A stretch of 64,000 nucleotides of DNA from Leishmania mexicana MHOM/GT/2001/U1103 (lineage: Eukaryota; Euglenozoa; Kinetoplastea; Trypanosomatida; Trypanosomatidae), in assembly GCF_000234665.1 (NCBI RefSeq), contig NC_018326.1:558001-622000 (forward strand). The letters are read 5' to 3'. The notes below the pieces were generated by a model. The model was not told where the DNA came from. It was given only the letters and a program-made list of their open reading frames with translations, and did not search any database. A program made the position numbers and the translations under genes. Shown one piece after another: positions 40,470 to 50,593 of this stretch (positions within the stretch are counted from its first letter, which is position 1; each line of letters begins with the position of its first letter).

Positions 40470-43400
40470 CCTACGGAAAGGCCTGTTCTCCGGGACTACG
40501 ACGGGGAGAGAATGGGCGGTCGGTTCCAGAATGGAAAAAGGGCGGCGCCTGGTACGCGGGTGGGGGCGCGTGGGGGGAATTATTTGGAAAGTCCTCGGGC
40601 CGGCTCCGGCTTTGGGGAATGGAAGGAAGGTGGTGATGGCGGGAGCCCCCCCCCCGAATGGCGCCAAAGCGAGCCCCCCCCCCTGGCCGCCAACCGCCAG
40701 CTTTTAATTCCCCCCACCTTGTGCACCACAGTTCCTCTTCAAATCAAACCGTGACAAAGACGATCTGCGGATGAATATCCCAGAGGGTAAGAGCGAGCAC
40801 CCCGCCAGTCGCGCCGAAAGGCTTCTGCAACGAGCCTGTGTTTTCGGGCGCTCCTTCGTGCTTTTCCAATGACCAAAATGGTCGCGGGGAACTTTCCCAA
40901 GAACCATTCTTTCACGAGTTTGCTATCCAAAAAAAGGGCTAACGCTAGTAATCATGTGGTGATTTTCTCTCCGATCCCTCCCTTTTCCTGGCCCTTACAC
41001 CCCGACAGTAGGAGACCAGAAAAAATCTTCGTTTTTGGCCAAGCATCCTGTGCCCCGATATAAATCCAACCATGCTGCCAACCAATCCCGTTCAGAAAAG
41101 GTTCCCAACAACTTCTTCGACGACACTTCGGTGAGCCGAAGTGTTCTTCAGAGTTCTCGCCTAAAACCTTTGGTCGGGGTGGCAAATCCCGGCATATCTG
41201 AAGAAACAGGGAAAGGTCATATCTAGAACGCTCAAAAAAACACTCTTTTTCGTTGCTTCCGGGGCGCGCTTTTTCCAATGAACTCGAAGCCCGGCTCCGC
41301 TTTGCCAGGCTCGTCGCGGCCTCTGGTGGGTGGAGAAAAGCAGCCTTTTACACGCGGGGCGACAACGCCGAGGCGGCCACCCGGGCACGCCCCGCGATAA
41401 CGGGGCCCGGGGGCGCAACGCGGGCCCCCCACCGCCGCCCCAGCGGCGCCGGGCGCCACCCGGACCACACATCGCCCCCACCCCCCCGCGTCGCAGGTAC
41501 CTGGCCCTGTCGCCACCAGAATGTGGTTCGGCAGTGGCGGGGGGATATGGGGCCACCCAGTTTGGGTTGGCGAATGTGGCCCCGACGGTCGCATAGCGCA
41601 CGAAGGAAAATTTTCACTCCTGAAGAATAGAAAAGTTTTCGGGGAAAGCAGGGTCGCCGGTTTTGGCGGCCGGGGTTCTTTTTTACTTTTTTGCGCGTTA
41701 GGAGGCGCCGGTGCCGGGCCGCCAGCGGGCCTTCGACTATCGTCGCTTATGGGCGGGGAAAGGGGGTCGCACGGGCCCAAAAAGCCCCAGCTTTTGCAAA
41801 GCGGCTGTGTAAATTGGTTCCAATTGACCGCCGGTATTTTGATCTGGCGCGGGGGGCCTGGCACAGAATGGGAAAGCAGCAACCGCCGGTTTGGCAGCGG
41901 GGAAACGGAAGCGTGGTGTTTTTTTAGTTTTTTTTTTTGCATTGGTGGCCGTGGTTACTGTACCCCCGTTTTCCCGTTGCATAGGCGATCGGCCGTGGGA
42001 ACGGCTTTTTGCCGCATGGGGGAAACCCCCCGGGTTTGCGTCTCTTTTTGCCCTCCCCACCCCCTCGGCCCCCCAAAGGTTTTGTGGGGACGAAAACGCC
42101 GAATCAGACCAAAGGGGGGGGGGGATGGGAGGTGTGCGGATGGGGATGGCCTGGAAGGCGCCAGCGCCCGCATTTTTGCAAAATGCTGCCGGGCGTGTTT
42201 CGTGGAGCGATCCGCCGTACGCGACCCCTTTACCAGAATGAAAAAACCTTCCCCTTTGTGTGGGCGCTTGGGGGGGGGGGGGCTGGGGAAAGACAACCGC
42301 CCTTGCGGCGGAGGCATCGCGAGACCGGTGGCCGGCACGCCGGCTTCCCCCGCCTCGTCCTTGCTCGCTGCATTTTGGGGGTTCGCGCGATAACCGCGGC
42401 CTGTTTGGGGTGAAAAAAAAACTTCCCTCCTGTCTGTCCCAGAATTTCCCTTTAAAGAGATAGCCCTGTGAAAACATGTCGTGCTTTCAATTGTTTTGCG
42501 TTCAAAGAGTGGCGGGCCGCTTGGGGGTAGCCGCTTTCCAAAGCCCTTGCCCACCATGCCCGGAAACCCGGGCCCAGGGTGCTGTTATATGCTTTCAACA
42601 TTGTCACCAGTGCTGCGTTTTCGCGGCGGGTTCTCGCCAGGGGGAGGGGCCAACGATCCTTTTCTGGGCGCGCGTGAAACGCAGGGGGTGGGGTCGCTGC
42701 GGCTTTTCCAACGGGTGTTGGGGCGCCTCTTTGGTGGGGGGGGGGTTGTGGCCGATGGGATTTCCCGGGGCCGGCGCCTCTTTTTTGGGATGGTGGGATT
42801 TGAAAAATCCAGGGTTTCTCCTTTTTTCTGGGGGGGGGGGGGTGGCGGTTTGTTGGGGGGGGAGGCGCCCCGGGGGCCCGTTATCGCGGCTTTCCCCCCG
42901 CCCGCCGGCACCGCCGAAATGGTGGGGTGCTCTCGTGGGCGATATCTTTTCGGCATGTGGCGGGGTCCAAATCATTGCCCAAGGCACCCATGAAGGAAAA
43001 ATAAGGAAAATTAAGGAAAAGGTAATCGTTATCAAAACCCGTGATCATTCAGACGCGGCTCGGCCCAAAGCTACACCTTTTTGCATCACCATGGTGGGAA
43101 TATTGTCTACAGGGCCAGGGGTTGCCGCGGGGGCAGTGAAGGCGCCGCCAGCCTTGGGGCCTGGGCGGCGCGGCGCCGCTTTGCGAGGGGGCCCGCCTTC
43201 AAGATGGGGCGCGGTCCTCGGCAAAATGATCGTTTGGGCGGCTGGCGCCGGGCGCCAGCGGGCGTTCTGGCGTGGTGGGGCGCGATGTGTCCTTTCACCC
43301 GCACAGCGCGGCGGAGAGAGTGGGAACGCCAGGGTGGTAAACGTTTTGCTGCGCTCCTCGGCCGTGTGCCGAGGGTCCGGCGCGCTCGTGTGTTGAACCT

Positions 43401-44140
43401 GGCGGGTGGCCGGGCCGGGGTGGTGGTGAACTTAGCTGGTGGGCTGTTCGGGTTTAGGTGTGTGTAACGGTTTGGAAAGCGTGGGGGTGGGTCTCGGCGT
43501 TTGGAAAATAGTGGGGTTTCTCGGCGTTTTTCTTAATTCTGGGGGGGGGTCCGTGATGGTACGTTGGGGTTCCTTTGGCGCCGGGGTGGCGGTTGGGTTG
43601 TCTCGTTTCTGCTGCACCAAGTGCCTCGTTGGTGTGCTTAGCCCGTGCCTGCCCATAATCGGGGCTGCTGTGGGTGGTGGGTTGGGAGGCGTGATCTTTT
43701 TTTTTATGGCCGGGCCTTTGTTGTTTACCTAAAGGGGGTTTGAGGGGGGGAGTAAATTCCAAAGGCCTTCTTTTGATCACGTCGGTTTCGGCGTCTGGAA
43801 CGTTCGGTTTGTGGTTTTGTCACGCCCGCCGCCTTTTTCGGTGGTGGTATCTGTTGCTCTCGGCGTCAAATTTTCCTTGTCGGCTGCGGGCGCTTTGGGG
43901 TTGTTTTTTGCCGTCGGGGTCGCAAAGGCGTTGGGGTTCGTGTCTCCTCGCTTCTTCGCGATGGCGGGGTGGGATTCGCGGGTCTGTTTGGTAATCGGGG
44001 CGGTTTGGGGCTTGGCTGGCGGGGGTTTGTCGCCTGCCTGGCCGCTTGCCGTGGGGGGCAGCCCCAGGGAAAAGAACAGTTCTGAGGAGGGGGGGGGGGC
44101 GGGCGGGAAAGGCAACTTCCCGAAGCCTTCATTTTAGTAT
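40470..44140. other. G-rich, low-coherence core of the strand-switch region
   Basis: The plus strand carries many G homopolymers of 9-13 bases (42114-42124, 42270-42282, 42735-42745, 42830-42842, 43541-43549, 44089-44099) and C-runs (40641-40650, 40675-40682). Long open frames occur on both strands simply because stop codons are rare in such DNA. Apart from the two element copies the sequence matches nothing else I can recognise in the window. The density of homopolymers suggests either G-quadruplex-forming DNA or a stretch of poorly polished assembly. Confidence 0.6.
41244..41560 (-). mobile_element. Dispersed GC-rich element, copy B (opposite orientation)
   Basis: Read on the minus strand this copies the 53.55-54.07 kb element: ggggatatgggg, ccaccagaatgtggttc, caggtacctggccctg (as reverse complement), the gtggtccgggtggc block, gtgtaaaaggctgcttttctccacccaccagaggccgcgacgagcctgg and the end ggaagcaacgaaaaag. 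It lacks the first ~100 bases of the full element and has internal losses. With copy A it forms an inverted pair 0.8 kb apart. Confidence 0.65.
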
Positions 44141-45502
44141 TTGTTGATCGTAGCTGATTGAACCGAGGTGCGAACGGCGAGGGGTGGGATGGGTTGCATG
44201 AAAAGCCTCCCGGGACGCCTGTGTACTTCCAACTGTTGGCGTAATGCTTTTGAAACGCCAACGCTTCTTTGACAGGTGTGTCTATACCTTGCGGTGGTTC
44301 GTTTCGGCAATGCTTGTCATTGGTGTGGGGATGTGCAGTATAACCTGAGGCAAGGGAGTCTAGTTCCTGCACTTATCATGGGGAGAGGGGGGTGTCAGAC
44401 ATGCTGAGGAAATGCGACTACTGGGAAGCCTGTCTCGGGGTCAGGGGGCTCAGCACCGTCCAAGCTGGCTTTTGTTGATGCTGTTTGATTGGAGGGTGAG
44501 TTAGTGGTATTCCGTTTGATGCAAGGAAACGGAGAGAAAGATGTTCTCGGAGCCGTCAAAGCTCGCTCACGTCTGACGGCAGTGGATTGTTAGCCCTTTT
44601 ACGCATTGCGAAGCTTGCATTCTGTACGAGAACTGTGGCTGCTGACCTGAAAGGGAAAGAGTACATCTCAAAGGAGTTTTGTTTAAGATCTGAAATGGAG
44701 GCATAGTGGCGAGAGGGTGTCGTATGTTCATTGATGGTTTACACGCTTTTCCTGATGATCTTTGTCGGAGATCTGATGCTGTAGCACATATGGAGCGATC
44801 ACGCGGAAGTGAGACTGCCTGTGATGGTTTTCAGCGTCATAGATTCAGTTGATGTGGGGTTAAGAAACGCAAAGGCCATACCGTGAGTGGGGGTCGTTAG
44901 GATGATAGGTGGGATTTATAATACGCGAGGTGAAGTGCTCATGTCGCGAAAACAATCGACCACTGCAACTGGAATGGCTTTTTCCTTCCTTGCGAAAGAT
45001 CCTAGCTGTTCTTACAGACTCTAAATCTTAAAAAAACCTTGATTCTTTAACAAGCGTCACGTTGGTCGTTTTTACCGTGGGTACCATTAGCTCAAAAGGA
45101 ACTTGTGCTGGGCCGAACTACACGGTGCCTTTGGATAGTATGACGCACCTTCGACAATTATCTTTTCATGCTCGCACAATTGGGAAACTCACTGCGTTCA
45201 GCTGTAGCGCGGAAGTACTAACAGTGTACCTGCGTTTTACTTGCTATGCTGGAATGCCTCTGCTTCACAGAGGAGTATAAGCGACGGGGATGCGAAGTTC
45301 TTTTTAATACAGTTTTGGTGCTGTTTAGTCAGAACACAAGACCACATTCGGCACAGCTTAAAAGTCTTCTCTGATATTCTTATGGTGCAAATCCAAAGCC
45401 AGTGCCTACAATTTTCGCTTACCCTTTCTCTTGCTACTCTTGCGCTACTGTTACAGGTACAGAAGAGCCGACGACAATACAGAGGGTGGCAGCATACAGA
45501 AA
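44141..45502. other. AT-richer right margin of the strand-switch region
   Basis: After the G-rich core the sequence becomes balanced, non-repetitive and AT-richer. No gene is seen: frames around 45062-45280 and 45241-45654 have no conserved features. The last part is the splice-acceptor region of the first plus-strand gene. Confidence 0.55.
45421..45456 (+). promoter_or_regulatory. Polypyrimidine tract and spliced-leader acceptor of the phosphatase gene
   Basis: A pyrimidine-rich run (ccctttctcttgctactcttgcg) ends with ttacag, whose AG at 45455-45456 is 46 bases before the ATG at 45503. This is the usual arrangement for trans-splicing and supports the chosen start. Confidence 0.6.
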
Positions 45503-46591
45503 ATGAAGGTTTGCGCTCTTCGGATAGGATGTTGGTATGGGGGTTTGCTCTTGTCATTTTATTTGCTTCTCCTTTCGTGCCCCGCTCACTGCGAGAGGAA
45601 GCTGGTGGAGGTTCACCGGATCATTGCAGTTGGCGATGTTCACGGCGATGCTGATAATTTTCTGAGAATTCTTCGTATAGCTAATCTGATTGAGGACAGC
45701 GTGACGGGGGCATCAGGGGTGCTCGATAATCCACCGCGCTGGAAATACTCCATGAGTCCAACAAACGGGACTGCTGTGAGAACGACCCTTGTTCAAGTTG
45801 GTGATTTAATAGATCGTGGGGAGCAGGACTTGCAGGTTCTGAACATTGCCATCTCTCTTCAGGAGCAGACAGCGCAATCCGGCTCGCAAGACGAGGTTGT
45901 GCTACTCATCGGGAATCATGAGCTTTTGAATATTCAAGGACATTATCATTACGTCAACAAGAACAACTATGGTGGCTTTCTGAGCAAAGCACTTCGAGCA
46001 GAAGGGATGAGAGCAACAGGCGCGTTTGGCCAGTACATTGTAGATAATTTTAAGGCTGGACACCTGGATGAAGGGGTCTTGTTTGTTCATGCCGGTATCG
46101 AAACAAGTATGAAGATTAAGGACGTTGAGGCGCTCAACACAGACGTTCGTGAGGCTTTGCGTCAAGGCATCTTCCGACATTCACTCCTAGGGAGCAGTGG
46201 CCCTCTATGGACGAGGAAAATGATTATAGAAAGCATGAGTGGCGAGTGCTCGGATGTGAGGGCGGCACTAAAGCAGCTTAACGCAACGCGCGTTGTCGTG
46301 GGTCACACAGCACAGGAATCGGGTCACATTGGTCAGCATTGTGACGGGCAGGTCCTTGCCATCGATGTGGGCATGAGTCGATGGATGTACGACAAGGTTG
46401 CAGCACTAGAGCTTGTGTTTTCAAAGTACACAGACAACATTACTGGAACTGGATCCGCCAGCTTCGTGGTCAGAGAGCTACGTGAGGGTGTTTCGGGGTT
46501 TTGCCACACATGTCTTGAGGAAAGGGGAGGCCTCGATACAACAAGAGGTGGTGACTCTGATGAGGAGAACGATATTTTCGATGACTTGTAA
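45503..46591 (+). CDS. Shewanella-like (PPP-family) Ser/Thr phosphatase with signal peptide
   Basis: From the ATG at 45503 the product has 362 residues (the open frame further upstream begins with TTG). All PPP metal- and phosphate-binding motifs are present in order: GDVHGD, GDLIDRG, GNHE, a lumenal-type HAG, and VVGHT. The sequence after GNHE (LLNIQGHYHYVN) and the motif spacing fit the Shewanella-like phosphatases (SLP), a group of bacterial origin kept in plants and protists but absent from animals. The first ~28 residues (basic start, then LLLSFYLLLLSC) are a signal peptide or anchor, so the enzyme should work in the secretory pathway or outside. ApaH-like phosphatases were considered, but the GHT motif argues against them. 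It is the first gene of the rightward unit, with fewer GC3 codons than AlaRS. Confidence 0.85.
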   Translation: MKVCALRIGCWYGGLLLSFYLLLLSCPAHCERKLVEVHRIIAVGDVHGDADNFLRILRIANLIEDSVTGASGVLDNPPRWKYSMSPTNGTAVRTTLVQVGDLIDRGEQDLQVLNIAISLQEQTAQSGSQDEVVLLIGNHELLNIQGHYHYVNKNNYGGFLSKALRAEGMRATGAFGQYIVDNFKAGHLDEGVLFVHAGIETSMKIKDVEALNTDVREALRQGIFRHSLLGSSGPLWTRKMIIESMSGECSDVRAALKQLNATRVVVGHTAQESGHIGQHCDGQVLAIDVGMSRWMYDKVAALELVFSKYTDNITGTGSASFVVRELREGVSGFCHTCLEERGGLDTTRGGDSDEENDIFDDL

Positions 46592-46933
46592 TTACACTTG
46601 TCCCCCCAAAATTATCGTCCCAAACTCCATGAATATTTTCTTTTATGGAGTTCTTTGGTGCTTTGGCTTCTCAGATTATTCCTTGGTGTATCCAAGTCTT
46701 TGTCACTGCTATGTCAGGTGTAAATAGTCTTTTGTGAAAAAAAAATCGTGTTTCAGGTCTTTGGATCTTAGAAACAACAACTAAAGGTCTTGAGAGGGCA
46801 GAAATGGAGAGACTTATTCTCCTGAAACGGCGGTGCTCTTCCATCTTCCCTTTGCCCCTCGTCCACATTTGCATACTCTTTTTTTCTTTTTCGCGCAGCA
46901 GTCTCTTTCTCATCATACGCCCATCGACTACGA
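46592..46933. other. Intergenic: phosphatase 3' UTR and helicase 5' flank
   Basis: This 0.34-kb stretch holds no gene. A T-rich tract with cgcgcag at its end (46871-46898) is the helicase splice acceptor. Confidence 0.6.
46871..46898 (+). promoter_or_regulatory. Polypyrimidine tract and spliced-leader acceptor of the helicase gene
   Basis: The run gcatactctttttttctttttcgcgcag ends in AG at 46897-46898, 35 bases before the ATG at 46934. This is a strong, typical trans-splicing signal. Confidence 0.65.
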
Positions 46934-49900
46934 ATGCATCCCGGTGGACAATACAAAGGCGATCAGTATCGCAGGCGCGGGGATCACAGTCAACAGGGCT
47001 ATCTAGCTGCTCAAGGGATCAATGACCAGTTATCGGAAAAGACAGGCGGCAGTGGGGGCTACCGGGGCGGCAGAGGACGAGGCGGCTCTTTTAATAGTGG
47101 GCGGGGTGCGCGAGGAAGCGGCAATTTCCCGGGATATCAGGGAAATCGAGTAGATGTCGAACTGGCGCCTCAGAGAGCAGTGGAAAAGTCAGACAGCCCC
47201 ACAGTTGACAAAAACGATCTCTCAACATGGCGGCGAAAAGACTTCCACGAGCTTGTGAAAGCCTTTGTCGACGACAAGGACTCCAACGAGCTTTCATTCC
47301 CATCCACTCTGACACCTGCTCAACGGAATATGGTGCACCGAATTGCAATGTCATTTAACCTCGATCACAAATCCAGCGGCGAGGGTGCCAGCCGCGCGTT
47401 AAAGCTGACAAAAATTGGCGGAAGAGTTGATGCGCTGAAGCGGCAGCAAGATGCGGCTGAAGGTGGGGTTCGGGTCAAGACCATCGATGGGTATCAAGGG
47501 GCGCAAAAACTCGAGCACGACCATCTCTCTGAAAGTGATATTCTCTCGCTTGAAGACAAGCTCAAGCCGCACAAAAGAAGGATGGCTGCTGCAATCAAGG
47601 CTGTGGTGAATGAGCCAGCCTGGGAGAGAAAGTGTTTCCGAGTGGTTCAGGGAGGACTCTCTGTAGTACCTAAACTCAGCCGACCAGTCGACTGCGCTCG
47701 ATTGAATCAGTTTCGTATGTCGCTACCAGCGTACCGGCATGGCCCACAGATTATTCAATCGGTTCAGGAGAATTCTGTGGTTATTGTTTGTGGCGACACT
47801 GGCTGCGGCAAAACTACGCAAATACCGCAGTTGCTCTATGACGCTGGGATTTTCGACAAGCACCACGACGTCATCTGTACGCAGCCTCGTCGAATCAGCG
47901 CACTCTCTGTTGCGCAGCGCGTTGCGACGGAACGAGGTGAGGCCTGTGGAGATAGCTGCGGGTACGTTATCCGTTTCGAGAACATGACGAGCGCGAACTC
48001 GCATATTATTTACCAGACTACAGGTATATTGCTACGCCGCCTCCACTCTGAGCCGGACCTGAGGGGTGTCGCATGCGTCGTCGTCGATGAGGTGCACGAG
48101 CGCGATGTAGAAACGGACTTTTGCCTGCTCTTGTTGCGCGATAGACTGCGTGCACAGCAGGAGCATCCGGAGAGATACCCACTCCAGCTCAAGCTTGTAG
48201 TGATGTCAGCAACAGTGCAGGTGGACGCGCTTGTGTCGTACTTTTCCGGCTACAACAGCGGTCGAGATATCCCACTCATCACAATCCCTGGTACACTGTT
48301 TCCCGTGAGGGAGTTTTTCTTGGAAGATGCCTTGCGCAAAGTTGGCGCCTCGGCGTCCGCTGTACCGGCGATGAGACTCCTTTCGAACCAGAAGCGGGAG
48401 GCGGAGCGGAGCGCCGACACGCCAGAGGCGGAGGGTAACGCGGCGCTGTACGAACAGCTGAAGTCGGTGGTGTTCGACACGTTTGACCGGGATGTGGAGG
48501 GACTTGTTCCTTACGATCTTGTGTGTGATTTAATCAAGAAGATTCACGATGAGTCTCGTTCTCACGTGGAGAGCATTTTGGTGTTTCTGCCAGGGTGGGC
48601 TGCGATTTCCTGCATCGCGAATCGACTCAAGCGCTCACAGTTTGCAAGGGAGCTCTCTATCTTGATGCTACACTCTAGCCTTACGACGGCAGAGCAGCAG
48701 CGCGTTTTTGAGCGGCCACCGAAACACTACCGCAAAATTGTGCTCGCCACTAGCATCGCTGAGACAAGTATCACGATCGACGATATTGTCTACGTTATTG
48801 ACTGCGGTCTCGTGAAGGGGACGTCATACGATCCTATGGGGAACACCAGCGCTCTCAAGGCGACGCTGATCGGCAAGGCAAACGGGGTGCAGCGACGGGG
48901 CCGCGCCGGGCGCTGCCAGGCTGGCGTGTGCTATCATCTGCTTCCTAAGGCAGTGTACGATGACTTGCCCGGTTTCCTCCCCCCCGAAATCGTTCGGTCT
49001 CCACTCGAGGAGGTATGCTTGCAATTGAAGGCCATCGAGTCGAACCAGAAATGTGCGCAGGTATTATCGCGGGCGATGAGTGCGCCGCCCACGGAGGCAA
49101 TAGAGCACGCCGTACAATTTTTGACGGACATGGGTGCGTTTACTGTTGAGGAGAAGATGACGAACCTGGGCAGGGCTCTGGCAGCGCTCCCAACGCACCC
49201 ACTATTGGGCAAGATGCTCTTCACGGCTGCCTGCTTTGGTGTTCTAGATACCGTCGCAACGATCGCGGCTGGTCTTTCGGTAAAGACGCCGTTCATTCGC
49301 CCACAGGCCTTTGAAAAGAGCAGCGCTAAAGAAAACCTGCTTCGCATGGACAACAACGCTCTGTCGGACCACTTTTGCGTCGTAACTCTGTTCACAGAGT
49401 GGATTCGAAGCGGCCGGAGTTTGCATTACGCGACTTCCCACTTTGCTGATAACACCACGTTGCGTTCGCTGGAGCGGACGAAGCAGCAGTTCATCAGACT
49501 GGTGCTCCAATCGTCCTTTGCGAAAGGGATCGTATCTCCGGAGGCTCACTTTTCGCGGTACGCAAGCAACAGAGGGCTTGTTAGGCTCGTTCTTCTCTGG
49601 TCTCTCTACCCGCGCCTCGCTACCATCGAGTACCGCGCCAACCGGGGCGGCCAGAACCCTCAGGTGTTCTGCTGGGACAACAAGGCTGCCGTGTTCTCCA
49701 TGAATTCGGTGCTGGGGTTCTACAGGCGTAGAGACTTTGGTGCGAACTCCTTTATCGTCTACTACGACCGCATGAACCTCGAGGCGATGCTGAGCGTTTT
49801 CGACGCAACAGCGGTGTCCCCGATCGACGTTGTGCTGTGCCTGCGCCAGCTCACGGTGCGGCCGCTGCTTGATGTGCCAGCGCTCTTCTTGGAGGACACT

Positions 49901-50593
49901 GAGAGCAAGTTGGCGCCGCCCGCGTACCTAGATGTGAACAGCGTCCCAAACAAGGAGAACTATGCTGCAATGTTTTTCGATGGCGACAAGAAGTTGTACG
50001 TGGCCCCGAAGAAGCTGGCCGACGTCCTTCAAACCGCGCGGGACTGCTTAGATTTCTTCCTCGCCACGTGCATCAAAAGCGTCCGCGCAAATAAATTTCC
50101 TGATTCCTTGGTGCATGCTTTGGCACAGATTGTGGGATATCCCATTACTGGCTGCGATAGACCTGCCACCGGGGTGGCTAGTGCAACTCACATGGATCCT
50201 GCTATCCAACAAATACAGCTGGCTAGCGCACATCTACCCGGGTTCGCCCGCCGCCAGGGGCAGGGTGACATGGACTCGGGCGTCTCTGACGATGAGGCGC
50301 CAATCATCGGAGACGAAGACGACGACACATACCTGGGGCGCTTGACCGCAGAGCAAAAAGCATCCGTGACGGCCGCCTACGGTGACTTGGCGGTGTTCCG
50401 CTACGACGGCGTCACAGAGCTCTTGCATGCGGCCAAGAGGGCGGAGGACTCGTCAGCCTTGCAGGAGGAGAAAATGGAAGGAGGGGAGGTGAACGCCGCC
50501 GGTGACGATGAAGAAGACGAGGAGGATGAGGACGAAGAGATCATCGTTGCTAACCTGAATCTTGCGGAGATGCAAGTTCTGCAAAACGTGTGA
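46934..50593 (+). CDS. R3H-domain DEAH/RHA-family ATP-dependent RNA helicase (DEVH)
   Basis: The 1219-residue protein begins with an RGG-rich region (~40-62), which commonly binds RNA. An R3H domain follows (~102-160; FPSTLTPAQRNMVHRIAMSF). The helicase core shows motif I GDTGCGKTTQIPQ (~286), motif II DEVHERD (~384), motif III SATV (~424), motif V TSIAETSITIDD and motif VI QRRGRAGR (~652), then the winged-helix/ratchet (HA2) and OB-fold regions of DEAH/RHA proteins. A strongly acidic segment (~1190-1208) lies near the end. An R3H domain joined to this core is found in YTHDC2, but there is no ankyrin or YTH domain here; DHX36-like enzymes are the other close group. It should unwind RNA, perhaps G-quadruplexes. 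The ATG at 46934 is 35 bases after a good acceptor site. Confidence 0.93.
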   Translation: MHPGGQYKGDQYRRRGDHSQQGYLAAQGINDQLSEKTGGSGGYRGGRGRGGSFNSGRGARGSGNFPGYQGNRVDVELAPQRAVEKSDSPTVDKNDLSTWRRKDFHELVKAFVDDKDSNELSFPSTLTPAQRNMVHRIAMSFNLDHKSSGEGASRALKLTKIGGRVDALKRQQDAAEGGVRVKTIDGYQGAQKLEHDHLSESDILSLEDKLKPHKRRMAAAIKAVVNEPAWERKCFRVVQGGLSVVPKLSRPVDCARLNQFRMSLPAYRHGPQIIQSVQENSVVIVCGDTGCGKTTQIPQLLYDAGIFDKHHDVICTQPRRISALSVAQRVATERGEACGDSCGYVIRFENMTSANSHIIYQTTGILLRRLHSEPDLRGVACVVVDEVHERDVETDFCLLLLRDRLRAQQEHPERYPLQLKLVVMSATVQVDALVSYFSGYNSGRDIPLITIPGTLFPVREFFLEDALRKVGASASAVPAMRLLSNQKREAERSADTPEAEGNAALYEQLKSVVFDTFDRDVEGLVPYDLVCDLIKKIHDESRSHVESILVFLPGWAAISCIANRLKRSQFARELSILMLHSSLTTAEQQRVFERPPKHYRKIVLATSIAETSITIDDIVYVIDCGLVKGTSYDPMGNTSALKATLIGKANGVQRRGRAGRCQAGVCYHLLPKAVYDDLPGFLPPEIVRSPLEEVCLQLKAIESNQKCAQVLSRAMSAPPTEAIEHAVQFLTDMGAFTVEEKMTNLGRALAALPTHPLLGKMLFTAACFGVLDTVATIAAGLSVKTPFIRPQAFEKSSAKENLLRMDNNALSDHFCVVTLFTEWIRSGRSLHYATSHFADNTTLRSLERTKQQFIRLVLQSSFAKGIVSPEAHFSRYASNRGLVRLVLLWSLYPRLATIEYRANRGGQNPQVFCWDNKAAVFSMNSVLGFYRRRDFGANSFIVYYDRMNLEAMLSVFDATAVSPIDVVLCLRQLTVRPLLDVPALFLEDTESKLAPPAYLDVNSVPNKENYAAMFFDGDKKLYVAPKKLADVLQTARDCLDFFLATCIKSVRANKFPDSLVHALAQIVGYPITGCDRPATGVASATHMDPAIQQIQLASAHLPGFARRQGQGDMDSGVSDDEAPIIGDEDDDTYLGRLTAEQKASVTAAYGDLAVFRYDGVTELLHAAKRAEDSSALQEEKMEGGEVNAAGDDEEDEEDEDEEIIVANLNLAEMQVLQNV

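Larger units (their letters stand above)
39542..45502. promoter_or_regulatory. Divergent strand-switch region (putative Pol II transcription start region)
   Basis: All genes left of 39541 are on the minus strand and all genes right of 45503 on the plus strand. In trypanosomatids such divergent strand-switch regions are where RNA polymerase II initiates both polycistronic units, marked by histone variants and acetylated histones instead of core promoter motifs. No coding sequence, tRNA gene or TATA-like motif is credible in it. At ~6 kb it is larger than many, mainly because of the G-rich, repeat-bearing core at 40.1-44.1 kb. Its margins (39542-40090 and 44141-45502) are AT-richer unique DNA. 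Confidence 0.8.

Noticed and set aside
40077..43780. Long open frames on both strands in the strand-switch core (for example 42476-43396 and 41737-42477)
   Set aside because: They arise from extreme GC content and homopolymers, overlap each other in several frames and code for Gly/Pro/Arg-rich sequence with no domain.
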